Of a stretch of DNA of 12,470 nt, positions 1 to 8,785 are shown piece by piece. Numbering within the stretch: the first letter of the stretch is position 1; every line of letters begins with the position of its first letter. A model generated the notes under the pieces. That model did no database searches and was not told the DNA's origin. It saw nothing but the letters and a program-made list of their open reading frames with translations. This DNA is from an uncultured bacterium (GTDB lineage: Bacteria; Bacteroidota; Bacteroidia; Chitinophagales; CAIOSU01): contig CAIOSU010000322.1 of assembly GCA_903861055.1 (NCBI GenBank), positions 1-12,470 of the forward strand, written 5' to 3'. Both the position numbers and the translations under genes were made by a program.

Positions 1-3000
1 ACTTATGCATGGACCAGGTTGCCAGGCGGTACTCCAGTAGCTGGCGGTAACGCTGCAACCATAAACAACCTAAATGCAGGCGATTATCGTGTAGTAGTAA
101 CCGACGATAGCCTTTGTACTGTTTTTGATACTGTTACTTTAAGCAATCCAGCCTCTCTTGTCTTAGTGTTGGGTAAAGTTGATGCGGAGTGTTTTGGCAC
201 TGCAACAGGCAGGGCATGGGCAACCGCAAGTGCTGGCACTGCTCCATATACTTATGCTTGGAGCCGAGGCACCAACACTCCACCAAACGATGATACTACC
301 CGTGCTTTGTTGCCGGGCTTTGTAACCGTAACGGTTACTGATGCCAACGGTTGTTTTATTGTTGATTCTATAAGTATTGGGCAATCATCGGCAATATCAA
401 CCAGTACTAGCCAAACCAATGTAAGCTGCTTTGGCGGCAACAATGGCTCAGCAACAGTAACCGCCACTGGCGGACCGGTAGGTCCTGTTCCAACCTATGT
501 TTGGCTTCGAAACGGAAACCCAGTAGCCGGTGGCAATGCCTCAACCATTAACAACCTTACAGCCGCTACATACACGGTTACCGTAAGTATCGGCAATTGT
601 CAGGCTTTTGATACCGTTGTTATTACTTCGCCAACGGAGATAGTAACCACTATTGTGGGCACCAATATAGCTTGCAACGCTGGCAATACGGGTTCGGCAA
701 CAGTAACCCATACAGGTGGCCCCACTGGCGCCGCAACTTATGTTTGGCAGAGAAACTTTGCCCCATTTGCCCCTACCACGGCTACCATAACAGGTCTAAC
801 TGCCGGCACCTACTCGGTAGTAGTTACTATAAACGGATGCTTTGGCTTTGATACTATTGTGCTAACTCAGCCTACCCAACTAACCAGTATTACCAGTCAA
901 GTAGCCATTCGCTGTTTTAATGGTACCGATGGCGAAGCCTCTGTGGTAGCTTCTGGAGGTACTGCGCCTTACCGCTATCGCTGGACACAGCAGCCTTCTG
1001 GTGCCATTTTGGGCAACACGGCTGCCATTGCGGGTCTTGCAGCGGGCGTTTATCAAGTAGAAATAACGGATACCAATAACTGTACACTATTGGATACTGT
1101 AACGCTCATCAACCCAGTAGCACTTGTCTTGCAAATGAGTGGCACCAGCGCCACCTGTTTTGGTGCGTGTGATGGTGAGGCTAGTGTTTTGGCTTCGGGC
1201 GCCACTACGCCATACATTTATTCTTGGTCTAATGGCGGCACAACTGCTACTATTACAGGCTTATGTGCCGGAAGATACTACGTAACAGTAACCGATGCAT
1301 TGGGTTGTGCAAACAACGATTCGATTCAAATATTACAGCCTACTAGAATTGTTACTAGCATATCGTCTACCAATGTAAGCTGCTTTGGTGGCAACAATGG
1401 CAATGCTACCGTAACCAACACCGGTGGCCCTACACCGCCAACCAGCACTACCTATACTTGGTTGCTTAACGGAGCTACGTTTGCCAACAACAACGTGGCC
1501 AACATTACCAACCTAGTAGCGGGCACATATACCGTAACGGTTGATATTGATGGCTGTGAGGCTTTTGATACCATTATCATTACCCAACCAGCCCAAGTAG
1601 TAGCAACCTTAACGGGTACTAATGTTACTTGTTTTGGTACTGGCAACGGAACAGCAACCGCCGCTTACACCGGCGGCCCTTCAGGCACCCCAACATATAC
1701 TTGGCAGAGAAATTTTGCCCCTTTTGCCCCTGCTACTGCAGCTATTACTGGCTTAACGGCTGGTACTTATTCGGTAGTAGTTGCGGTAGGTGGTTGCTTT
1801 GGTTTTGATACTATTACTCTTATAGAGCCTACTCAAATTACTAGCACTATATCTGGTACCGACCCAAATTGTAACGGAGGCACAGTTGGTTCAACTGTTA
1901 CAGTTACTCCATCTGGTGGAACGCCATTTGCTGGTTTAAATGCATACAATTATGCTTGGACCTTGAATGGGGCAACTATTGGCGGCAATACAGCAACACT
2001 ATCAGGCTTTGGTGCTGGCCCATATATTGTAACCATAACCGACAGTAATAACTGTGCTATTAGCGATACTATTTTACTGAATAACCCACCAGCTATTGTT
2101 ATTGTTAAAGATAGCCAGAACGTAAGGTGCTTTGGCGAAACCAACGGTAAAGCTTGGGTAACTGTTTCGGGTGGCACACCTGGCCCAATTACACCTTACA
2201 CTATTGCCTGGAGCGGTGGTGTAGTAACGGCACCTGGCGATACTATTAACAACTTGCTAGCGGGAACTTACACCGTAACCGTTACCGACGGAAGGGGTTG
2301 CACTGCCATTGACACTTTTGTAATAAGCCAACCACCTGCTTTGGGTGTAACTTTGGCAACCGATAGCGTATCGTGCTTTGGCGGCAACGATGGCAGCGCT
2401 TGGGCCACTGCTAGTGGTGGCACGGGCGGTTTTATCTACAACTGGTCGCCTGCGGGCACGCCAACAAACGCCACTGGCGATACCATTGTTGGTTTATCAA
2501 CCCTAACTTACTCAATAACTGTAACCGATAATAGCGGTTGTTTTACCACCAACTCTGTAACGGTGCCACAACCTGCTCAATTATTACTTACCCACGATAG
2601 CCTGAACGTTAACTGCTTTGGTGGCAACGATGGCAAGGCATGGGTAACCGCTAGCGGCGGTAGCCCCGGCTATACTTATGATTGGAGCGGCGGCACGCCA
2701 ACCAATGCCACTGGCGATACGATAGGTATTTTGGCTGCAGGAACTTATACCGTAACTGTTACCGATGGCAATGGTTGCGAGACATTTGACACCTTATTTA
2801 TTACCCAGCCACTAGCGCCGCTTACGTTCGTGCTTGATAGTAATAGCGTTTCGTGCTTTGGTTTGAGCAATGGCAAAGCTTGGGTTACTGCTACCGGCGG
2901 CACGCCAATTTTTGGCAGCTACGATTATGCATGGAGTGCCGGCACGCCAATTGGCTTGCAGGATACTATTATTAACCTTGCTACTGGCAACTACACGGTT

Positions 3001-6000
3001 ACCGTTAGCGATAGCAACGGCTGTGTGGCTATCGATTCGGTATTTATTACCCAACCAGCCTTGCTAGCCTTGACTAAAGACAGTATTAACGTGTTGTGCT
3101 TTGGCAATACCACTGGCAAAGCTTGGGTAAACATTTCAGGTGGAACTGCCAACTACAACAACGTAACCTGGACAGGTTTTGGCAGCCCAAGTGGCGCATT
3201 GAACGATACGCTTAACAATTTGAGCGCAGGCACTTATACTGCAAACGTAACCGATGCAAACGGATGTGCTGCAACCACTACATTTTTAATAAAGCAACCC
3301 ACCCAATTGGTGTTGAACATGTTTGCTGAAGATGTGAATTGCTTTGGCGAAAGTACTGGTAAGGCTTGGGTAGTGGCTACGGGTGGTACACCGGGTGTTC
3401 CGCCATATACATATACCTGGAGCGGCGGCACCCAAGCTGGCGCTGGCGATACAATTGTTGGTTTGATTGCAGGTACTTACACCGTTACTGTAACGGATGG
3501 CAACGGTTGTAGCGCTGTCAACAGTGTTACCATTCTGCAGCCATTGGCACCTTTGAGTGTAATATTGGATAGCCTAAACATTGCCTGTTTTGGCCAAACC
3601 ACTGGTAAGGCTTGGGCTACTGTAGCCGGTGGTACCGGCCCTTATAATTATGCTTGGAGCGGCGGCACGCCATCGGGCATCCGTGGTGATACCATTATTA
3701 ATCTTGCGGCTGGTGTTTATGATGTAACCATTACAGATAACCAAGGCTGTACCATTGTTGACTCGGTAAATATTATTGAGCCATCATTATTGGTTGCCAA
3801 CACCGACAGTAGCGACATTACCTGCTTTGGGGATAGCACCGGCAGGGCATGGGTAAGTGCAACAGGTGGCACCTTCCCTTATACATTTGCATGGAGCGCT
3901 GGCAATGCGGTAAGCAATGGTGATACCATTATTGGTCTTGGCGCAGGCATTTACCTTGTAACGGTTACCGACGCTAGCGGATGTACCGCCATAGATAGTG
4001 TTACGGTGAACGAACCTGCCGAGCTGGTGCTTACCATGGATAGCACCAATGTAAGTTGCAACGGCGCCAACGATGGTCGTGCTTGGGTTACCGCAATAGG
4101 CGGCACACCAGGATATAACTATTTATGGAGTAGCGGCACACCAACCAACGCTACTGGCGATACTATTGCTCCGTTGGCTCCGGGCATATATGTGGTAACG
4201 GTTACCGATTTGTTTAACTGTACCAAGATAACCGATGTAACCATTGACGAGCCAAACTTATTGTTGGGTAATGTTCAACAAGTAAATGTGCGCTGCTTTG
4301 GCGAAAATAGCGGTAGGGCTTGGATCACAGCGGTTGGCGGCACATCGCCTTACAGCTTTGTATGGAGCGGTGGTACTCCATCGGGTGCAAATGGAGATAC
4401 GATTATTAACCTAATATTGGGTACTTATAACGTAACTATAACCGATGCCAACGGCTGTACTTATATTGACTCGGCGGTTATAACACAGCCTACCCAATTG
4501 CTAACAGTAATGGATAGCATTGATGTGCTTTGCTTTGGCGATAGTACTGGCCGTGCTTGGGTAACTGCAACAGGTGGTACACTGGGTGCAGGCTATGACT
4601 ACACTTGGAGCGGCGGAACCCCAATTGGTGATGGTGACACCGTGCGAACTTTGTTGGCAGGTAATTATTTGGTTACCGTAACTGACGACACGGGTTGTGT
4701 TGCGCTTAATACGGTTTCGATAAACCAACCAGCTACACCGGTATCATTGGTTAAAGACAGCATTAACATATTGTGCTTTGGCGATAGCACGGGCAGTGCA
4801 TGGGTAACTGCCTCTGGCGGCACCTTGGCTGGCGGTAATTATACTTACACTTGGTCTCGTGGCACGCCACAAGGTATTGGCGATACTGTTACCAATCTAT
4901 TGTTCGGTGTGGTGAGGGTAACAGTTACCGATGGTAATGGTTGCGAGGCTACTACCTCTTTCAATATAACTCAACCAGCCCAATTGTTTACCTCGGTAGG
5001 GCAACGAAATGTTTTATGCTTTGGCGAAAATACAGGCAAGGCTTGGGTAACCGTTACAGGCGGTGCAGGTGGCTACCAATATACTTGGTCGGGCGCAGGT
5101 ACTCCAACGGGCAATGGCGATACTATTATAAATTTAGTAGCTGGTACTTATACTGTTGATGTGGTGGATGCCAATGGCTGCACCATATCAGATACGGTAA
5201 TAATTACAGAGCCATTGGTGCCTTTGGCTTCTACTATGGATACTTCAGGTGTGCTTTGTTTCGGTGGTAATAGCGGTCGTGCTTGGGTAACGGCTATCGG
5301 CGGTACCTCAACACCAGGCGGTTATAGCTATTCATGGTCTAGAGGTTTGCCTTTTGGAGCTGGCGATACTACCTTGAACCTAACCGCCGGCTCGGTGAGC
5401 GTAACCGTTACCGATGTAAATGGTTGTACTATAACCAACTCCATTACAGTTACGCAACCAGCAACCGCACTATCTATTGTGATGGATAGTAGCGACGTAA
5501 CGTGCTTTAGCGCATGCGACGGTAAAGCTTGGGTAACTGCCACGGGCGGAACTACAGGTTACGTTTATCAGTGGGCCAACACTACCAATACCACCGATAC
5601 CTTGAGCAGCCTTTGCCCAGGTAATTATGTGGTAACGGTAACCGATGCAAACGGCTGCCGAGCTATTGATTTGGTAAGTGTGAACCAACCCGGTGAGTTG
5701 TTGTTAACCACTGTGGTGGATAGCAGTGCATATTGCAACGGCAATGGTCGTGGTCAAGTTACCGTTAGGCTGACTGGCGGCACTGGTCCTTATGATTATG
5801 AGTGGAGTAATGGTCCTAATACCTTGGCTACGGCTGCTACCAGCAACACCAACGCGAACATTGATGCTGGTGTTTATACGGTAACGGTTACTGATGCCAA
5901 CGGTTGTTCTAAAATTAGCACCATTGAAGTGTTTGAGCGCAGTGGCCCACAAGTAGTGAACATTGACATCACTTCAACCCTATGTAATCAGCCAAATGGC

Positions 6001-6927
6001 GCAATTATACTGGCCGTTAACACCACCGATCCGGGCTTGGATTATGACTGGTCGCATGATGCTTCGTTGAGCAGCCCAATAGCAGGTGGACTTGCATCAG
6101 CTACTTATACCGTTACTATTACCGATGCTGCTACTTGCGACACTGTAATTGACATCTTCGTACCAGCAATTGACAAGCCAGTAGTTGATAGTGTGGTAGT
6201 TAAGGATAGCTATTGCGGCAATGAGGATGGCGTAGCATCTATTCAAGTAAGCAGCGGCGTAGCGCCTTACGTGTTTACTTGGAGCCACGATACCAGCTTG
6301 GTAACCAATGTTGCTACCGGCTTGATTGAGGGCAGCTACTCGGTAACGGTTACCGATGCCAATGGCTGCGATACCTCGCTTACCCTGAGCGTTGTTGAAA
6401 TTGATGGTCCTTCGATTAGTGTAATACCAGATGTGCCGCAAACCATCTATGCTGGACAAGCAGTGCCAATAGAGGTAAGTTTGGTAAGCCCTATCGATAG
6501 TGTTTACTATGAATGGCTAGATTTCCCTGGATTGGATTGTTATGATTGCACTAACCCAATAGCAACACCTACCCGCACCACTACTTACTTGGTATGGGTT
6601 ACCGACAATTTCACGGGTTGCCAAGACACGGCATTTGTAACCATAGTGGTAAAAGACGAGACCAATATCTTTATACCGAATGCTATAACCCCTAACGGTG
6701 ATGGCTCGAACGATGTGTGGTTGATTCGTGAGTTGGTTACCTTCCCAGAAAATGAAGTAATTATCTTGAACCGTTGGGGAGATGTGGTGTTTAGTGCCAG
6801 CCCTTATCAAAACGATTGGGACGGAACAAATAATGGTAATCCGTTGCCTGCTGGCACCTATTACTACATAATAAAATTGGATAACATAAGTGAGAGTGTA
6901 ACCGGACCTATCACTATTATTAAATAA
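1..6927 (+). CDS. Giant SprB-type repeat adhesin, T9SS cargo (5' end outside window)
   Basis: Cell-surface adhesin of the gliding/type IX secretion type. The frame is open from base 1 and its first residues (TYAW) already belong to a repeat, so the gene begins upstream; a TTG at 19 is not a real start. The visible 2,308 residues hold one partial and about 26 full SprB-type repeats (C-F-G near the start, G-G-T, Y-x-W, A-G-T-Y-x-V-T-V-T-D, N-G-C, Q-P), then a PKD-like segment (6412-6654) and a type B sorting domain (6655-6924). In this family the N-terminal signal peptide drives Sec export and the C-terminal domain directs T9SS secretion; SprB of Flavobacterium johnsoniae moves along the surface during gliding. 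Almost every repeat keeps two cysteines. The stop overlaps the start of a PorP/SprF gene. Family assignment is firm; whether this species glides, and what the adhesin binds, is unknown. Confidence 0.93.
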   Translation, partial: TYAWTRLPGGTPVAGGNAATINNLNAGDYRVVVTDDSLCTVFDTVTLSNPASLVLVLGKVDAECFGTATGRAWATASAGTAPYTYAWSRGTNTPPNDDTTRALLPGFVTVTVTDANGCFIVDSISIGQSSAISTSTSQTNVSCFGGNNGSATVTATGGPVGPVPTYVWLRNGNPVAGGNASTINNLTAATYTVTVSIGNCQAFDTVVITSPTEIVTTIVGTNIACNAGNTGSATVTHTGGPTGAATYVWQRNFAPFAPTTATITGLTAGTYSVVVTINGCFGFDTIVLTQPTQLTSITSQVAIRCFNGTDGEASVVASGGTAPYRYRWTQQPSGAILGNTAAIAGLAAGVYQVEITDTNNCTLLDTVTLINPVALVLQMSGTSATCFGACDGEASVLASGATTPYIYSWSNGGTTATITGLCAGRYYVTVTDALGCANNDSIQILQPTRIVTSISSTNVSCFGGNNGNATVTNTGGPTPPTSTTYTWLLNGATFANNNVANITNLVAGTYTVTVDIDGCEAFDTIIITQPAQVVATLTGTNVTCFGTGNGTATAAYTGGPSGTPTYTWQRNFAPFAPATAAITGLTAGTYSVVVAVGGCFGFDTITLIEPTQITSTISGTDPNCNGGTVGSTVTVTPSGGTPFAGLNAYNYAWTLNGATIGGNTATLSGFGAGPYIVTITDSNNCAISDTILLNNPPAIVIVKDSQNVRCFGETNGKAWVTVSGGTPGPITPYTIAWSGGVVTAPGDTINNLLAGTYTVTVTDGRGCTAIDTFVISQPPALGVTLATDSVSCFGGNDGSAWATASGGTGGFIYNWSPAGTPTNATGDTIVGLSTLTYSITVTDNSGCFTTNSVTVPQPAQLLLTHDSLNVNCFGGNDGKAWVTASGGSPGYTYDWSGGTPTNATGDTIGILAAGTYTVTVTDGNGCETFDTLFITQPLAPLTFVLDSNSVSCFGLSNGKAWVTATGGTPIFGSYDYAWSAGTPIGLQDTIINLATGNYTVTVSDSNGCVAIDSVFITQPALLALTKDSINVLCFGNTTGKAWVNISGGTANYNNVTWTGFGSPSGALNDTLNNLSAGTYTANVTDANGCAATTTFLIKQPTQLVLNMFAEDVNCFGESTGKAWVVATGGTPGVPPYTYTWSGGTQAGAGDTIVGLIAGTYTVTVTDGNGCSAVNSVTILQPLAPLSVILDSLNIACFGQTTGKAWATVAGGTGPYNYAWSGGTPSGIRGDTIINLAAGVYDVTITDNQGCTIVDSVNIIEPSLLVANTDSSDITCFGDSTGRAWVSATGGTFPYTFAWSAGNAVSNGDTIIGLGAGIYLVTVTDASGCTAIDSVTVNEPAELVLTMDSTNVSCNGANDGRAWVTAIGGTPGYNYLWSSGTPTNATGDTIAPLAPGIYVVTVTDLFNCTKITDVTIDEPNLLLGNVQQVNVRCFGENSGRAWITAVGGTSPYSFVWSGGTPSGANGDTIINLILGTYNVTITDANGCTYIDSAVITQPTQLLTVMDSIDVLCFGDSTGRAWVTATGGTLGAGYDYTWSGGTPIGDGDTVRTLLAGNYLVTVTDDTGCVALNTVSINQPATPVSLVKDSINILCFGDSTGSAWVTASGGTLAGGNYTYTWSRGTPQGIGDTVTNLLFGVVRVTVTDGNGCEATTSFNITQPAQLFTSVGQRNVLCFGENTGKAWVTVTGGAGGYQYTWSGAGTPTGNGDTIINLVAGTYTVDVVDANGCTISDTVIITEPLVPLASTMDTSGVLCFGGNSGRAWVTAIGGTSTPGGYSYSWSRGLPFGAGDTTLNLTAGSVSVTVTDVNGCTITNSITVTQPATALSIVMDSSDVTCFSACDGKAWVTATGGTTGYVYQWANTTNTTDTLSSLCPGNYVVTVTDANGCRAIDLVSVNQPGELLLTTVVDSSAYCNGNGRGQVTVRLTGGTGPYDYEWSNGPNTLATAATSNTNANIDAGVYTVTVTDANGCSKISTIEVFERSGPQVVNIDITSTLCNQPNGAIILAVNTTDPGLDYDWSHDASLSSPIAGGLASATYTVTITDAATCDTVIDIFVPAIDKPVVDSVVVKDSYCGNEDGVASIQVSSGVAPYVFTWSHDTSLVTNVATGLIEGSYSVTVTDANGCDTSLTLSVVEIDGPSISVIPDVPQTIYAGQAVPIEVSLVSPIDSVYYEWLDFPGLDCYDCTNPIATPTRTTTYLVWVTDNFTGCQDTAFVTIVVKDETNIFIPNAITPNGDGSNDVWLIRELVTFPENEVIILNRWGDVVFSASPYQNDWDGTNNGNPLPAGTYYYIIKLDNISESVTGPITIIK
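160..6411 (+). repeat. Tandem array of about 26 SprB-type protein repeats (~240 bp each)
   Basis: Repeats average about 80 residues, bounded by a Q/E-P dipeptide plus a short hydrophobic stretch at one end and xVxCFG at the other. Three zones can be seen. Repeats 1-8 mostly read G-x-A-T/S-V and show a period of four repeats. Repeats 9-23 (about 2100-5690) are more uniform, with GKAWVT or GRAWVT and a G-D-T-I motif. Repeats 24-26 (about 5700-6411) are degenerate: CFG becomes CNG, CNQ or CGN and the tryptophan motif becomes YDW or FTWSHD. Some DNA-level similarity survives: 415-447 and 1369-1401 match at 32 of 33 bases, 744-774 and 1701-1731 at 29 of 31. Most other copies are similar mainly at protein level. 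Confidence 0.9.
6655..6924 (+). other. Type B T9SS/gliding-motility C-terminal sorting domain of the adhesin
   Basis: The last 90 residues match the gliding-motility-associated C-terminal domain (CHU_C/TIGR04131 type). The visible marks are IPNAITPNGDGSNDVW, then NRWGDVVF, then WDGTNNGNPLPAGTYYYII. In this family the domain is the signal for T9SS export, and type B domains usually depend on an SprF-like partner, which is encoded immediately downstream. The domain is complete and reaches the stop codon. Confidence 0.92.
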
Positions 6928-7892
6928 TGGCTGCCATGAAAAGGAATTTCCTAATATTGATAACCATATTGTTGGCCTTACCAGCATTTGCACAACAATT
7001 GCCGTTGTATACCTTATACCGCGAGCATAACTTTATTATCAACCCTGCTATTGCAGGTTCAGAAGATAGGGGTAGTGTAAACGCTTCGTATCGTTACCAG
7101 TGGACCAAAATTGAAGGTGCGCCACAAACTATGAGCGCATCATATCGCACCCCGATACCGAAATACAACCTTGGGGTAGGTGGGCACGTGGTAAACGATA
7201 AAACGGGCCCTACATCGTACACGGGCCTCACGGGTGCGGTTTCGTACCATATCGATTTTCGTAAAATCAATCCATTCAGTTGGGCCAAGTTTTTGCGCAA
7301 GAGTCATATAGCCGTTGGTTTGAGTTTCTCGGTAAGCCAGTACAGGCTTAATTCAAGCGAGTTGTTGCTCGACCAGCCCAACGATGCATTGATAAACTCT
7401 AGCAACAACACTAGGTTTACGCCAAATGCTGGTATGGGCATATACTACTACTACGACAAGTTTTACTTGGGCTATTCTGCACCCAGCCTAATACCCCTGA
7501 ATGTAAACTTTAGCGAAGGTGGCACCATATCGAACCTTAAGCGCGAAATGCACCACTATATAGTGTTGGGTGGTAAAATACCCTTGGGCAAAGACTACCA
7601 GCCTAAACTTACGCTTGAGCCTATGGCATGGTTCAGAACCGTTAAGGGTGCACCGTTTCAAGTGGATGGATACTTGAGGTTGCGATATAAGAATTTGTTC
7701 TGGGTAGGCACGGGTTTCCGTAGTTCTATGACCCTGCTGGCCGATGCTGGTTTTGTTATCGGCGACAAAATACAGATAGGATATGCCTACGACCAACAAC
7801 TGAACAGTGTGCGTTCCTTTACAGGCAGTACGCATGAAGTCGTGCTATCGTATCTCTTCAAACCTGTGAAGAAGAAAACCAAGCGAATCTAG
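6927..7892 (+). CDS. PorP/SprF family T9SS outer-membrane protein
   Basis: A 321-residue outer-membrane protein of the PorP/SprF family, which helps secrete or anchor the type B-CTD adhesin encoded just upstream. The N-terminus is a signal peptide: basic residues at 5-6, a hydrophobic core at 8-21 and probable cleavage after AFA near residue 22. Family marks follow: INPAIAGS (38-45), YRYQW (55-59) and GAP (64-66). The rest alternates polar and aromatic residues as in a beta-barrel and ends with VVLSYLF plus a short lysine-rich tail. The ATG at 6927 shares its A with the adhesin stop (TAATG), implying one transcript and translational coupling; an ATG three codons in (6936) is an alternative start giving the same signal peptide. 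By family knowledge it should sit in the outer membrane; a role specific to this adhesin is inferred from the gene order. Confidence 0.92.
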   Translation: MAAMKRNFLILITILLALPAFAQQLPLYTLYREHNFIINPAIAGSEDRGSVNASYRYQWTKIEGAPQTMSASYRTPIPKYNLGVGGHVVNDKTGPTSYTGLTGAVSYHIDFRKINPFSWAKFLRKSHIAVGLSFSVSQYRLNSSELLLDQPNDALINSSNNTRFTPNAGMGIYYYYDKFYLGYSAPSLIPLNVNFSEGGTISNLKREMHHYIVLGGKIPLGKDYQPKLTLEPMAWFRTVKGAPFQVDGYLRLRYKNLFWVGTGFRSSMTLLADAGFVIGDKIQIGYAYDQQLNSVRSFTGSTHEVVLSYLFKPVKKKTKRI

Positions 7893-7896
7893 TTAG

Positions 7897-7990
7897 ATGA
7901 GAAATGGGAAATGAGAGATAAGAAACATCGTAGGATGTTGTTGTCTATCAGTACCCATTTACTTTTTGTATTTCTTATTTGTCATCTCAT
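7897..7990. repeat. Imperfect inverted repeat between porP/sprF-like gene and dtd
   Basis: Nested complementary arms are visible: ATGAGA (7897-7902) with TCTCAT (7985-7990), AATGGG (7903-7908) with CCCATT (7954-7959), and a perfect inner hairpin AACATC-GTAG-GATGTT (7924-7939). The element fills most of the 108-bp spacer. It may terminate the adhesin operon or be a dispersed intergenic repeat. No clear T-run follows the inner hairpin, so simple intrinsic termination is unproven. Confidence 0.4.
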
Positions 7991-8000
7991 ATTTGAATAG

Positions 8001-8453
8001 GTGCGTGTAATCATCCAACGAGTATCGGAGGCATCGGTAACTATTGATGGCAACGTTAAATCTGCCATTGGGCAGGGTTTGCTAGTGCTTGCTGGCTTTG
8101 AGGCTATCGATGTATCCGAGGACCTAGACTGGATGGTGAAGAAAATTACCCAACTGCGCATTTTCGGTGACGAGCAAGGATTGATGAACCTATCGGTGCA
8201 GGATGTAGGCGGCGAGCTGCTTGTAGTAAGCCAATTTACGTTGCATGCCAGCACTAAAAAGGGCAACCGACCATAGTTTATACAAGCCGCTCGGCCCGAA
8301 ATCGCTATTCCCCTTTATGAATCATTTTTGGCGCTCCTAGAGGCCGCATTGGGCAAGCCAGTTGGCAGTGGCTTATTCGGTGCCGATATGAAGGTAGCGT
8401 TGATTAATGATGGCCCAGTAACCATTGTAATTGATAGTAGGAATAAAGAATAG
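8001..8453 (+). pseudogene. dtd: D-aminoacyl-tRNA deacylase, interrupted by in-frame TAG
   Basis: Dtd removes D-amino acids from mischarged tRNA. From a GTG at 8001 the protein reads MRVIIQRVSEASVTIDG, with the catalytic SQFT motif at residues 77-80 and KGNRP at 87-91, all in family positions. Codon 92 (8274-8276) is TAG, where the family normally has serine (NRPS). The same frame then continues without shift through QAARPE, LFGADMKVALINDGPVT (Gly138-Pro139 is the Gly-cisPro motif) to a TAG at 8451. Total length is 150 codons, the normal Dtd size. The 91-residue product lacks the Gly-Pro motif and the second half of the fold, so it should be inactive unless the TAG is read through. One C-to-A change from TCG would create it, so a recent nonsense mutation or a sequencing error is most likely. 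The mazG-like gene starts 5 bp downstream. Confidence 0.88.
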
Positions 8454-8458
8454 ATCCC

Positions 8459-8785
8459 ATGACCATAGAAGAAGCCCAAAAGACCGTTGACCAATGGATT
8501 AACACCACAGGTGTGCGCTACTTTAACGAACTAACCAATATGGCCATGCTTACCGAAGAAGTAGGGGAGGTTGCGCGTATTATAGCTAGGCAGTATGGTG
8601 AGCAATCGTTTAAGGCCAGTGATAAAGATAAAGTGCTTGCTGATGAGCTGGCCGATGTAATGTTTGTGGTTATATGCCTAGCTAATCAAACCGGGGTAGA
8701 CCTTACAGAAGCCCTGAAGCGCAACCTTGAAAAGAAAACTAACCGCGATGCCACGCGGCACAAGGAGAATGAGAAATTGCAATGA
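8459..8785 (+). CDS. MazG-like nucleotide pyrophosphohydrolase
   Basis: A 108-residue single-domain, all-helical MazG-type enzyme, expected to hydrolyse (d)NTPs, possibly damaged or non-canonical ones, to monophosphate and pyrophosphate in the cytoplasm. The metal-binding pattern is visible: LTEEVGE supplies Glu33, Glu34 and Glu37, and LADELADVMF supplies Glu63 and Asp66. This matches the EExxE...ExxD signature of the family. The length fits the short YpjD-like branch rather than the long two-domain MazG. The ATG at 8459 lies 5 bp after the end of the dtd frame, so the two are probably co-transcribed as housekeeping quality-control genes. The in-frame TAG in dtd could weaken its expression by polarity. 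Exact substrate cannot be read from sequence. Confidence 0.88.
   Translation: MTIEEAQKTVDQWINTTGVRYFNELTNMAMLTEEVGEVARIIARQYGEQSFKASDKDKVLADELADVMFVVICLANQTGVDLTEALKRNLEKKTNRDATRHKENEKLQ

Noticed and set aside
19..21. TTG at 19 as the start of the adhesin
   Set aside because: The frame is open upstream to base 1 and encodes repeat residues (TYAW); there is no signal peptide, so the true start lies outside the window.
160..6411. CRISPR-like or DNA-level satellite array, suggested by the regular ~240-bp period
   Set aside because: The period is that of protein repeats in one open frame; DNA copies are diverged, vary in length and have no repeat-spacer structure.
6097..6993. Long minus-strand open frames opposite the adhesin and porP gene (120 and 158 codons)
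   Set aside because: They are antisense shadows of strongly supported plus-strand coding sequence, low-complexity in composition, and match no family I recognise.
8001..8453. Genome-wide recoding of TAG as a sense codon
   Set aside because: TAG also ends the porP/sprF-like gene at a natural length and is the final stop of the dtd frame itself, so TAG works as a stop here; one interrupted gene does not support recoding.
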